In this document: positions 34,296 to 46,800 of the stretch, one piece after another
How positions within the stretch are numbered: position 1 is the stretch's first letter
How the letters are laid out: every line of letters starts with the position of its first letter
Source of the DNA: Sphaeramia orbicularis
Taxonomy: Eukaryota; Chordata; Actinopteri; Kurtiformes; Apogonidae
NCBI RefSeq assembly: GCF_902148855.1
Contig: NW_021941568.1
Coordinates: 66,840 to 130,839 of the forward strand
Direction: 5' to 3'
DNA: 64,000 nt
The notes under the pieces: model-generated
What the model was told of the DNA's origin: nothing
Databases searched by the model: none
The model's input: only the letters and a program-made list of their open reading frames with translations
Made by a program: the position numbers and the translations under genes

Positions 34296-34770
34296 CATTC
34301 AAGTCCTGAAGCTAAGACTTCATTTGTTCTCCTAGTGGGCATGGTTCTTCTGCTAAGTAGCTCCTCCTCCCATGGGACGGTCAGTCCACCAGGCCCCGCC
34401 TTCTCGTCATAGACTGGATCACATGGTCCTCTGACGTAGACCGGCTCCTCCTCAGATCCAGGTAAAGGGTCCTTAAAGGGTTAAAGGGTATTTAAAGGGT
34501 CCAGTCCGACCCTTTGGTTGTATTTATGAAACGCTTAAATTCCTCTGAACGGTCACAGACGTTCTGATCATTTTTGGTCATTTCAGTCTAAAATGGATCA
34601 GAACCAGTTCAATACAGTCAGAATAAAGTAGAAGTAAAGACAACTGGACACGTGTCTGAGTGTAAACAAAAAAAGGTAGACGACACAGAAGTGTTGACAT
34701 TTACACACTAACCTTTTCTAAAAACTGAACGTGAAGCGTTGTCATAGAAGATGAAAAACTACAGAACGGA
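34296..34770. other. Intergenic stretch, no gene seen
   Basis: Unique-looking sequence between two arrays. I see no exon, RNA gene or transposon ends. Confidence 0.4.
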
Positions 34771-34774
34771 CCTG

Positions 34775-36566
34775 TGTTCATACGAGTCTGTGTTCATGAG
34801 TCTGTGTTCATACGAGTCTGTGTTCATACGAGTCTGTGTTCATGAGTCTGTGTTCATACGAGTCTGTGTTCATACGAGTCTGTGTTCATGAGTCTGTGTT
34901 CATACGAGTCTGTGTTCATACGAGTCTGTGTTCATGAGTCTGTGTTCATACGAGTCTGTGTTCATGAGTCTGTGTTCACGAGTCTGTGTTCATACGAGTC
35001 TGTGTTCATGAGTCTGTGTTCATACGAGTCTGTGTTCATGAGTCTGTGTTCATACGAGTCTGTGTTCATACGAGTCTGTGTTCATGAGTCTGTGTTCATA
35101 CGAGTCTGTGTTCATGAGTCTGTGTTCATACGAGTCTGTGTTCACGAGTCTGTGTTCATACGAGTCTGTGTTCATACGAGTCTGTGTTCATGAGTCTGTG
35201 TTCATACGAGTCTGTGTTCATGAGTCTGTGTTCACGAGTCTGTGTTCATGAGTCTGTGTTCATACGAGTCTGTGTTCATACGAGTCTGTGTTCATACGAG
35301 TCTGTGTTCATGAGTCTGTGTTCATGAGTCTGTGTTCATACGAGTCTGTGTTCATGAGTCTGTGTTCATACGAGTCTGTGTTCATACGAGTCTGTGTTCA
35401 TGAGTCTGTGTTCATACGAGTCTGTGTTCATGAGTCTGTGTTCATACGAGTCTGTGTTCATACGAGTCTGTGTTCATACGAGTCTGTGTTCATGAGTCTG
35501 TGTTCATACGAGTCTGTGTTCATACGAGTCTGTGTTCATGAGTCTGTGTTCATACGAGTCTGTGTTCATACGAGTCTGTGTTCATGAGTCTGTGTTCATA
35601 CGAGTCTGTGTTCATACGAGTCTGTGTTCATGAGTCTGTGTTCATACGAGTCTGTGTTCATGAGTCTGTGTTCATACGAGTCTGTGTTCATGAGTCTGTG
35701 TTCATACGAGTCTGTGTTCATACGAGTCTGTGTTCATACGAGTCTGTGTTCATGAGTCTGTGTTCATACGAGTCTGTGTTCATGAGTCTGTGTTCATGAG
35801 TCTGTGTTCATACGAGTCTGTGTTCATACGAGTCTGTGTTCATGAGTCTGTGTTCATACGAGTCTGTGTTCATGAGTCTGTGTTCATACGAGTCTGTGTT
35901 CATACGAGTCTGTGTTCATGAGTCTGTGTTCATACGAGTCTGTGTTCATACGAGTCTGTGTTCATGAGTCTGTGTTCATACGAGTCTGTGTTCATGAGTC
36001 TGTGTTCATACGAGTCTGTTCATACGAGTCTGTGTTCATACGAGTCTGTGTTCATGAGTCTGTGTTCATACGAGTCTGTGTTCATACGAGTCTGTGTTCA
36101 TGAGTCTGTTTCATACGAGTCTGTGTTCATGAGTCTGTGTTCATACGAGTCTGTGTTCATACGAGTCTGTTCATGAGTCTGTGTTCATACGAGTCTGTGT
36201 TCATACGAGTCTGTGTTCATGAGTCTGTGTTCATACGAGTCTGTGTTCATGAGTCTGTGTTCATACAAGTCTGTTCATACGAGTCTGTGTTCATACGAGT
36301 CTGTGTTCATGAGTCTGTGTTCATACGAGTCTGTGTTCATACGAGTCTGTGTTCATGAGTCTGTGTTCATACGAGTCTGTGTTCATGAGTCTGTGTTCAT
36401 ACGAGTCTGTGTTCATACGAGTCTGTGTTCATACGAGTCTGTTCATACGAGTCTGTGTTCATGAGTCTGTGTTCATACGAGTCTGTGTTCATACGAGTCT
36501 GTTCATACGAGTCTGTGTTCATACGAGTCTGTGTTCATGAGTCTGTGTTCATACGAGTCTGTGCAC
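34775..36566. repeat. Two-form 16/14-bp minisatellite
   Basis: About 1.8 kb built from two units, tgttcatacgagtctg (16 bp) and tgttcatgagtctg (14 bp), in irregular order, with rare shortened forms. Because unit lengths are not multiples of three, the frame shifts along the array, giving many short false open frames. Confidence 0.95.
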
Positions 36567-36599
36567 TTGGACTCATCCTGTTCTTTAATGTGTGTGTGT

Positions 36600-37215
36600 G
36601 TAAAGAAACTGAACATGAATAAATAATAAACTGAACATGAATAAATAATAAACTGAACATGAATAAATAATAAACTGAACATGAATAAATAATACACCGG
36701 CTGTTAGTGACAGACCAGTGACGGTGTTCGGATTGGACAGTTGTATCCTTTTATTTTTGTCTTTTTGGTTTCTGTTGGATTTCCATTTAGTTTGATTGTG
36801 GCCACACCCCCTTTTGGGATAAATGAAGCTGATTGGCTCACACCTGTGTAGCCACACCCCCTTTTGGGATAAATGAAGCTGATTGGCTCACACCTGTGTA
36901 GCCACACCCCTTTTTGGGATAAGTGAAGCTGATTGGCTCACAGCTGTGAGCCAGATTTGGACCACAGACTCAAACTTCAAAACACAAGAAACAATAAAAA
37001 CCACAGACTGAAGCTGTCGTTAACAGGAGTTTAATTACAGGTAATGAAGCTGTCGTTAACAGGAGTTTAATTACAGGTAATGAAGCTGTCGTTAACAGGA
37101 GTTTAATTACAGGTAATGAAGCTGTCGTTAACAGGAGTTTAATTACAGGTAATGAAGCTGTCGTTAACAGGAGTTTAATTACAGGTAATGAACTGAGCAG
37201 GAACACTGCCCCCCC

Positions 37216-37255
<40 letters not shown>
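36600..37255. repeat. Cluster of four short tandem repeats
   Basis: In order: four units of aactgaacatgaataaataa (36605-36695), three 50-bp units with ttttgggataaatgaagctg (about 36800-36950), five 36-bp units with gtcgttaacaggagtttaat (37010-37195), then C-run plus (CA)n (37207-37254). The first repeats AATAAA on the plus strand; the third repeats ATTAAA on the minus strand downstream of the PARP14-like gene. Confidence 0.85.
36750..36755 (-). terminator. Candidate polyadenylation signal of the PARP14-like gene
   Basis: TTTATT on the plus strand (AATAAA on minus), about 1.07 kb after the stop codon. Variant ATTAAA signals, repeated five times between 37030 and 37190, are alternatives closer to the stop. 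Confidence 0.3.
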
Positions 37256-37256
<1 letters not shown>

Positions 37257-37621
37257 GTCCATGAAGCAGGAACTACAGGAACCCATGAGAACAGGAAGGA
37301 ACCAGACCCAGCACAGACCCAGACCCAGCACAGACCCAGCACAGACCCAGACCCAGCGCAGACACTACCCCAGGTGAAACCCAGACATCACCAGTTGATC
37401 AGAGGTTGATCAGGTTCATTGATTATTGATCAGACTGAGTCTGAAGTTGAATCTGAGGTTCAGGTTCAAAGTCCATCAGTGCAAAAAAAAACTGAATCAT
37501 AAACTGGAGATCAGCTCCAATCGAAGGATCTGATTGGACAAACACAAAGACCATGAAGACCACGAAGACCACACAGACCGTCAAGACCACAAAGACCATG
37601 AAGACCAGACCATTCATCGTA

Positions 37622-37858
37622 ATCAGGTGTTGGGGTAGGCCTGGGTGGTCCTGGTGGTCTTCAGTGGAAGGTGATCAGGTGTTGGGGTAGGCCTGGGTGG
37701 TCCTGGTGGTCTTCAGTGGAAGGTGATCAGGTGTTGGGGGTAGGCCTGGGTGGTCCTGGTGGTCTTCAGTGGAAGGTGATCAGGTGTTGGGGGTAGGCCT
37801 GGGTGGTCCTGGTGGTCTTCAGTGGAAGGTGATCAGGTGTTGGGGGTAGGCCTGGATG
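37622..37858 (-). repeat. 53-bp tandem copies of the PARP14-like C-terminal coding end
   Basis: Four extra copies of a 52-53 bp unit (ggtgatcaggtgttggggg, taggcctgg, tggtcctggtggtcttcagt). On the minus strand each copy encodes [11 protein letters not shown] and a stop, as in the real last exon. The copies lie in the 3' UTR after the true stop at 37819-37821. Confidence 0.9.
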
Positions 37859-40800
37859 TCGTTGAAGATCACGAACATGCTGGGGTTGCTCATGTTGTCG
37901 GTGACGCTGTCGTACAGGTGGGCGGAGCTGCCGGTGGTTTTGGCGGGGGGTGTGATCATCCCACCTCGTCCTTGAGCGTAGTCTCCGACCAGGACCCGGG
38001 CCAGGTACATCCTTTTATGTCCCTTGGCGTCCGGCGGGGCGTAGCCTCGAGCGGAGTAGGCGGGATCAATGGCAAAGTAGGAGCCTTTCCCGAACATCGC
38101 AGCTGAGGAACGAAAACAGACGAACCACATGAAGTCGGTTTAAGTTTGGATGAGACGGCCGTGACCTTCGACCCCTGGGCTTGGTGACGCCTTTACTGAC
38201 CGTGGGTGCCGGCGTAGCTGCGGTTGAAGCCATGCTCGTTGATTTGCTCGATGGAATCGGCGCCGGTTCCGTGGAAAAGCAGCTTCTCGTTGTTGGTGTG
38301 TTGGTTCTTGGAGTCCAGCTGCTGCTTCTTCAGTTGGTAACTCTGCCACAGGGTGCGGTTCTGCACGCGCTCCACCTGGAAACAGTCATGTGACACAGTC
38401 AACAGGGTCCGGTGTCCACGCTGAGGTTCTGCTGTAGGACTGGTGTGAAGGTTCTCAAACCTGCCACAGGTACACCCGTCCTGTAAAACCCTGAACACCT
38501 GGACCACTTCAGACCCAGCTCCATTCTCCCCTTACTCTCCGAAACACTAGAATGTTCCATCATGTCCAACTCCAACAACATCTTCTCAACTTCCAGCTTT
38601 TTGAATCCTTCCACTCTGGTTCTGGCCCCCATCACAGCACTGAACCAGCCCCCCTGAACTGAACCAGCCCCCCTGCACTGACCCAGCCCCCCTGCACTGA
38701 ACCAGCCCCCCTGAACTGAACCAGCCCCCCTGAACTGAACCAGCCCCCCTGCACTGACCCAGCCCCCCTGCACTGAACCAGCCCCCCTGAACTGAACCAG
38801 CCCCCCTGCACTGAACCAGCCCCCCTGCACTGAACCAGCCCCCCTGCACTGACCCAGCCCCCCTGAACTGAACCAGCCCCCCTGCACTGACCCAGCCCCC
38901 CTGCACTGAACCAGCCCCCCTGAACTGAACCAGCCCCCCTGCACTGACCCAGCCCCCCTGCACTGAACCAGCCCCCCTGCACTGACCCAGCCCCCCTGCA
39001 CTGAACCAGCCCCCCTGAACTGACCCAGCCCCCCTGCACTGAACCAGCCCCCCTGCACTGACCCAGCCCCCCTGAACTGAACCAGCCCCCCTGAACTGAA
39101 CCAGCCCCCCTGCACTGAACGAGCCCCCCTGAACTGACCCAGCCCCCCTGAAAGTCTCCAATGACCTCCTCCTTTCCATTCTCCTCCTTGACCTCAGTGC
39201 TGCATTTGACATCATCGACCACACCCTCCTCCTCCACTGTTTACAGTCCATGGGCATAGCACTCCCCTGGTTCTCCTCCTACCTCCCCCGGTTCTCCTCC
39301 TACCTCCCTTGGTTCTCCTACCTCTCCTGGTTCTCCTCCTACCTCTCCTGGTTCTCCTCCTACCTCCCCTGGTTCTCCTCCTACCTCTCTTGGTTCTCCT
39401 CCTACCTCCCCTGGTTCTCCTCCTACCTCTCCTGGTTCTCCTCCTACCTCCCCTGGTTCTCCTCCTACCTCTCTGTCACTACATCTCCATCTACAACCCC
39501 AGTGTCACACCTTCACTGTCACAACCGGCGTCCCCCAGGGTTCGGTGCTAACCCTAACCCTACTGTTCCCCCTCGGACACATCATCGGTCACCATGGACT
39601 TCAGTTCCACCGCTACGCCGACGATACCCAGGTTTACATCTGCACCAAATCCATGTCTCCAGTTCCTGTCTCTGGTGTCCAAATTTGGACGGATCAGAAT
39701 CTCCTTAAACTCAACATCATTAAAACAGAACTTCTCATCACTGGTCCCAAATCTGAACGTACAGAAATGATGTTGACATTCAGGCCGGTCCTGCTCAGCT
39801 CCTTCTCCACCTCCTGGTGTTCCGTGGACGTGGGTTTGAGTGGAACCAGTTTGACCCGGTCTCCCTTCATGTCCTCCCAGTGCAACGGCAGAGCGGCGGA
39901 GTCACCTGAAAAACACATGGACAGTGAGTTAGAAGGTCCTGGGTATGGTGTTCAGTCAGACCTACCCTACTGGTCCACAGTTTTAGACCAGTCCAGTTTA
40001 TTCCAGTTGTGTCTGTAAATTCCATCAGTTCCAGTTTAATGAACAGCTGGAACTGGTCCAAAGGTCAGAGTGAACTGACAGAGGAAAAACAAGGTAAGGT
40101 TAAAGAAAACTGAAAAATAATGTCCATTTCAGAATTCTACAAATAGGAGAACAAGAAATGGGTTCAAAATGAAAGCAGTTCTGCAGCAATGGAGGTTGAT
40201 CAAGTCTGGAAAGTTGGTGGTTCAATTCCTGCAGGTGTCCCAACGTTTGTGAACTCCTTCCACCCCCTGTGTCTGCAGAACAGGAGTGTGGAACACACTG
40301 TGGTACCAGAGCCATGGAGCAGTACTGGAACAGGACTGGACTGAAGAAAGGAGTGTGGTACTGTAAAAATGGAAAAGAGGAAAAGGAATGAACCAGAGAA
40401 GAGAGACAGAGCATCAGAAGAGGGAAAAATGGAGGTGTGTCCTCCAGAGAAATGTCCAAGAAGGTCCAGGTGTCAGGAAGTCCAGTTTCCTTCAGCATCC
40501 AAAGGCAGGTTTGCAGGTTTGATGGGTCCAGTTTCAGCTAAAGCCAAAAGTGAGACTGCAGATGCAGAAACAGAGGCTTAGCTGGACCATGAAACAGGAC
40601 CAGTGGACGACTGAAGACTGGAAGAAGACTACTGAAGACTACTGAAGACTGGAAGAAGACTACTGAAGACTGGAAGAAGACTACTGAAGACTACTGAAGA
40701 CTACTGAAGACTGGAAGAAGACTACTGAAGACTACTGAAGACTGGAAGAAGACTACTGAAGACTGGAAGAAGACTACTGAAGACTGGAAGAAGACTACTG

Positions 40801-43800
40801 AAGACTACTGAAGACTACTGAAGACTGGAAGAAGACTACTGAAGACTACTGAAGACTGGAAGAAGACTACTGAAGACTGGAAGAAGACTACTGAAGACTG
40901 GAAGAAGACTACTGAAGACTACTGAAGACTGGAAGAAGACTACTGAAGACTGGAAGAAGGGGTTCTGGACTGATCAAACCTGACACTGTTCACTCTGTTC
41001 AGTGTAAACTCATGTGTTCAGTGTAAACTCATGTGTTCAGTGTGTTCAGTGTAAACTCTTCCTCCTCCTCTCTCTTCTCTCTTCTTTCAGCTGTTGTCCT
41101 GTCACTCTCCTCTCCTCCTCCTCTATGACCTCCTCTCTTCCTCCTCCTCTCTCCTCTCTCTTCTTTCAGCTGTTGTCCTGTCAGTCTCCTCTCCTCCTCC
41201 TCTATGACCTCCTCTCTTCCTCCTCCTCTCTCCTCTCTCTTCTTTCAGCTGTTGTCCTGTCAGTCTCCTCTCCTCCTCCTCTATGACCTCCTCTCTTCCT
41301 CCTCCTCTCTCTTCTCTCTTCTTTCAGCTGTTGTCCTGTCAGTCTCCTCTCCTCCTCCTCTATGACCTCCTCTCTTCCTCCTCCTCTCTCTTCTCTCTTC
41401 TTTCAGCTGTTGTCCTGTCAGTCTCCTCTCACTCCAGCTGTTTTCTGTCCTAAACTCTTCTTCTTCTTCTGTTGTGTCTGTGCTTCTTCCAGACCTCTTC
41501 TGTCTGCATTTCCAGTCCAGTTTCAGTGCCTTTGGATGCTGAAGGAAACTGGACTTCCTGACACCTGGACTTTCTTGGACATTTCTCTGGAGGACACACC
41601 TCCATTTTTCCCTCTTCTGATGCTCTGTCTCTCTTCTCTGGTTCATTCCTTTTCCTCTTTTCCATTTTTACAGTACCACACTCCTTTCTTCAGTCCAGTC
41701 CTGTTCCAGTCCTGCTCCATGGCTCTGGTACCACAGTGTGTTCCACACTCCTGTTCTGCAGACACAGGGGGTGGAAGGAGTTCACAAACGTTGGGACACC
41801 TGCAGGAATTGAACCACCAACTTTCCAGACTTGATCAACCTCCATTGCTGCAGAGCTGTTTTCAGTTTGAACCCATTTCTTGTTCTCCTATTTGTAGAAT
41901 TCTGAAATGGACATTATTTTTCAGTTTTCTTTAACCTTACCTTGTTTTTCCTCTGTCAGTTCACTCTGACCTTTGGACCAGTTCCAGCTGTTCATTAAAC
42001 GGGAACTGATAGAATTTACAGACAAAACTGGAATAAACTGGACTGGTCTAAAACTGTGGACCAGTAGAGTACCTTTCAGGTCTTTCCTCAGGTGGTCTAC
42101 GTCAGGTCTTGGTCAGACCTACCTTTCAGGTCTTTCCTCAGGTGGTCTACATCAGGTCTTGGTCAGACCTACCTTTCAGGTCTTTCCTCAGGTGGTCTAC
42201 GTCAGGTCTTGGTCAGACCTACCTTTCAGGTCTTTCCTCAGTAGCTCCACCTGCCGCCGTCCGTTGGTTGCCATTGCCGTCTTGGTCATCACGTTGGCGT
42301 TGAAGGTCTGGTTGTTGATGGTGATCTTGATGCTGGTGGTCTTCTTTCCCAGAGCCTCCTCCAGGGTCAGGTTGGTCATCATGTCCAGGGACACCAGGTC
42401 CCCGTTGGAGTCGCAGACCTGCCACTCCACCAGACCGCTGAGCAGGAAGGCGTTCCTGTGCTGGTTCTCCATCCGCTCCACCTTCCGGATGACGTCCCTG
42501 AACATTCGACAGGACACGATGACATCAGAACGTTCTGTAAGGCTCCGCCCACAGCAGGTCTGAACACACATGAACCTTTTGTAAGGCTCCGCCCACAGCT
42601 CCGCCCACAGCAGGTCTGAACGCACATGAACCTTCTGTAAGGCTCCGCCCACAGCAGGTCTGAACGCACATGAACCTTCTGTAAGGCTCCGCCCACAGCT
42701 CCGCCCACAGCAGGTCTGAACGCACATGAACCTTCTGTAAGGCTCCGCCCACAGCTCCGCCCACAACAGGTCTGAACCACATATGAAAGTGGTCTGGGTC
42801 GGATTTAGGACCACATGTGAAAGTGGTCCAGGTCAGATTTAGGACCAGATCTGAAAGTGGTCTGGGTCAGATTAGTTTTGTTCAGACTGTCTGGAACAGA
42901 TCAGATCCAGGTCACATGTGGGCGGAGCCTTAGTACGTTCTAATCTGAACACAGAACTGGTCCTGTTTTAAGGTCCACTAAGAGGCAGAACCGACTGATA
43001 CTGGTGCTAACGCTCACGCTAATGCTGACACCGGTGCTAACGCTGACACTGGTGCTAACACTGACAGTGGCGCTAACACTTGCGCTAACGCTGACACTGT
43101 TGCTAACAATGACACTGGCGCTAACGCTGAGGCTAACACGGACACTGATACCAAAACTAACACTAACGCTGACACTGGTGCTAACGTTGACACTGGTGCT
43201 AACGCTGACACTGATACCAACACTAACGCTGACACTGGTGCTAACGCTGACACTGGTGCTAACGCTGACACTGATACCAACACTAACGCTGACACTGGTG
43301 CTAACGCTGACACTGGCGCTAACGTTAACACTGGCGATAATGCTGACACTGGCACTAATGCTGAAACTGGTGCTAACGCTGACACTGGCACTAATGTGAA
43401 CACTGGCACTAATGTTGACACTGGCGCTAATGTTGACACTGGCGCTAACGTTAACACTGGTGCTAACGCTGACACTGACGCTAATGTTAACACTGGCACT
43501 AACACTGACACTGGTGCTAATGCTGACACTGGCGCTAACGCTGACACTGGTGCTAACGCTGACACTGCCGCTAACGTTAACACTGGCGCTAACGCTGACA
43601 CTGGTGCTAATGTTGACACTGGCGCTAATGCTGACACTGGCGCTCACGTTAACACTGGTGCTAACGCTGATACTGGTGCTAACGCTGACACTGGTGCTAA
43701 CGCTGACATTGACGCTAATGTTAACACTGGCACTAACGCTGACACTGGTGCTAATGCTGACACTGGCGCTAACGCTGACACTGGTGCTAACGCTGACACT

Positions 43801-46800
43801 GGTGCTAACGCTGACACTGGCGCTAACGTTAACACCGGCGCTAACGCTGACACTGGTGCTAATATTGACACTGGCGCTAATGCTGACACTGGCGCTAATG
43901 TTAACACTGGCGCTAACGCTGACACTGGTGCTAACGCTGACACTGGCGCTAACATTAACACTGGCGCTAACGCTGACACTGGTGCTAATGTTGACACTGG
44001 CGCTAATGCTGACACTGGTGCTCACGTTAACACTGGTGCTAACGCTGATACTGGCGCTAACGCTGACACTGGTGCTAACGCTGACACTGGCGCTAACGTT
44101 AAAACTGGCGCTAACGCTGACACTGGTGCTAATGTTGACACTGGCACTAATGCTGACACTGGCGCTAATGCTGGGGCTAACATGGACACTGATACCAGCC
44201 CAGTTTAAAGGTCCACTAAGGGGCAGAACATGATTGGATGGGTTCTAGTCACCTGACCACAGACTCGGCGGTCAGCACATCTCTAGTCAGACCCTCCACG
44301 GTGATGGTGGGCTCCTGGTCCTCCTGACCCGGGTCCAGACGGATGCGGACCGTCAGTTTCCTCTGCAGCTCCTTCAGCTGGTCCAGGTCCTCCTGTGTCA
44401 GCTGATCGATGAACGAGTCCCTGATGGTCCTCTGGGCCTGTTCCTCCATGATCAGGTCCTGAATCTTCTGCTTCACCACACTGATGGTCTGAGGACGACA
44501 CCAAAGACCACCTGAGACCACCAAAGACCACTTAAGACCACCAAAAACCACCTGAACACCTGGACCCAAGACCACCTAAGACCACCTGAACACCTGAACC
44601 TAAACATCATGACACAAACTGAACTGATTGGTTTCAGTTGTGTTAAAATGTGACGTAGTTTTAGTCTCAGTTGGAGCTTCTTTTTTCTTCAGAAGTCCAT
44701 CCATGGAACTGAATGAACGCAAACTAACCTTAGCGTCATCACTAACCTTAGCGCTGTCACTAACCTTAGCGTCATCACTAACCTTAGCGCTGTCACTAAC
44801 CTTAGCGTCATCACTAACCTTAGCGCTGTCACTAACCTTAGCGTCATCACTAACCTTAGCGCTGTCACTAACCTCAGCGCTGTCACTAACCTTAGCGTCA
44901 TCACTAACCTTAGCGCTGTCACTAACCTTAGCGTCGTCACTAACCTTAGCGCTGTCACTAACCTTAGCGTCATCACTAACCTTAGCGTCATCACTAACCT
45001 TAGCGCTGTCACTAACCTTAGCGTCATCACTAACCTTAACGCTGTCACTAACCTCAGCGCTGTCACTAACCTTAGCGTCATCACTAACCTTAGCGTCGTC
45101 ACTAACCTTAGCGCTGTCACTAACCTTAGCGTCATCACTAACCTTAGCGCTGTCACTAACCTCAGCGCTGTCACTAACCTCAGCGCTGTCACTAACCTTA
45201 GCGTCATCACTAACCTTAGCGCTGTCACTAACCTCAGCGCTGTCACTAACCTTAGCGTCGTCACTAACCTTAGCGCTGTCACTAACCTTAGCGTCGTCAC
45301 TAACCTTAGCGCTGTCACTAACCTTAGCGTCATCACTAACCTTAGCGCTGTCACTAACCTTAGCGTCATCACTAACCTTAACGCTGTCACTAACCTCAGC
45401 GCTGTCACTAACCTTAGCGCTGTCACTAACCTTAGCGCTGTCACTAACCTCAGCGCTGACACTAACCTAAGCGTCGTCACTAACCTTAGCGCTGTCACTA
45501 ACCTTAGCGTCGTCACTAACCTTAGCGCTGTCACTAACCTTAGCGTCATCACTAACCTTAGCGCTGTCACTAACCTTAGCGTCATCACTAACCTTAGCGC
45601 TGTCACTAACCTTAGCGCCGTCACTAACTTTAGCATCGTCACTAACCTTAGCGTCGTCACTAACTTTAGCATCGTCACTAACCTTAGCGCTGTCACTAAC
45701 TTTAGCATCGTCACTAACCTTAGCGCTGTAACTAACCTTAGCGCCGTCACTAACTTTAGCATCGTCACTAACCTTAGCGCTGTCACTAACCTTAGCGTCG
45801 TCACTAACCTTAGCGCTGTCACTAACCTTAGCGTCATCACTAACCTTAGCGCTGTCACTAACCTTAGCGCCATCACTAACTTTAGCATCGTCACTAACCT
45901 TAGCGCCGTCACTAACCTTAGCATCGTCACTAACCTTAGCGCCGTCACTAACCTTAGCGTCATCACTAACCTTAGCGCTGTCACTAACCTTAGCGTCGTC
46001 ACTAACCTTAGCGCTGCCACTAACCTTAGCGTTGTCACTAACCTTAGCGTCATCCGCACAAAGTTGGAACACTGTGGGCTCAAACTCCTCCCCCTCCAGG
46101 ACCAGTTCGCCAGTGATTGGACGCTCCTCGTCATGGCCAAAAATGAGCGATGTGACTGAAGCAACTGTGTCTGAAACAACAAAGAGAAGCAGGTCTGATG
46201 ACGCTAACGCTGACTCTAATGCTGACAGTGGTGCTAATGCTGGTGCTAACGCTGACACTGATACAAATGCTAACACTAACACTGTCACTGGTGCTAACCC
46301 TGTCACTGGCACTAATGCTGGTGCTAACATTGACACTGATAACAACACTAACACTGACGCAGGGGTTAACACTGGGGCTAAAGCAGACACTAATACCAAT
46401 GCTAACACTAACGTTGACAGTGGCGCTAAAACTGGGGCTAATGCAGACACTGATACCAATGCTAACACTAATGCTGACACTGGCACTAACGATCATGCTA
46501 ACACTGACACTGGTGCTGACACTGGTGCTAATGCTGGGGCTAATGTAGACACTGATAAAAATGCTAACGCTGACACTGGCGCTAACATGGACACTGATAC
46601 CAACACTAATGCTGACACCTGTGCTAATGCTCGTGCTAACACTGACACTTACGCTAATGCTGGCACTAGCGCTAATGCTGGCATTAACACTGGCACTAAC
46701 ACTGATGCTAACGCTGGCACTGGCGCTAATGCTGGCGCTAATCGCATCATAGACACCTTTAGGGTTCTAGGGGACGCCTCTGGACCTGATGCCTTTAGGG

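Larger units (their letters stand above)
38465..39757 (+). mobile_element. L2/CR1-type LINE fragment in a PARP14-like intron
   Basis: Plus-strand reverse transcriptase pieces: [15 protein letters not shown] near 38520, [27 protein letters not shown] near 39155, WFSSYL near 39268, TGVPQGSVL-like near 39525, [20 protein letters not shown] near 39570, [17 protein letters not shown] near 39710. It is antisense to the host gene and ends within a few bases of the splice donor of the exon 39905-39763. Two minisatellites have grown inside it. Confidence 0.8.

Noticed and set aside
38399-39257. Minus-strand open frames of over 200 codons ([13 protein letters not shown])
   Set aside because: 21-bp minisatellite inside a LINE and a host intron.
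42940-44233. Open frames of 200-361 codons ([14 protein letters not shown])
   Set aside because: 18-bp minisatellite within a PARP14-like intron; the real exons on either side splice over it.
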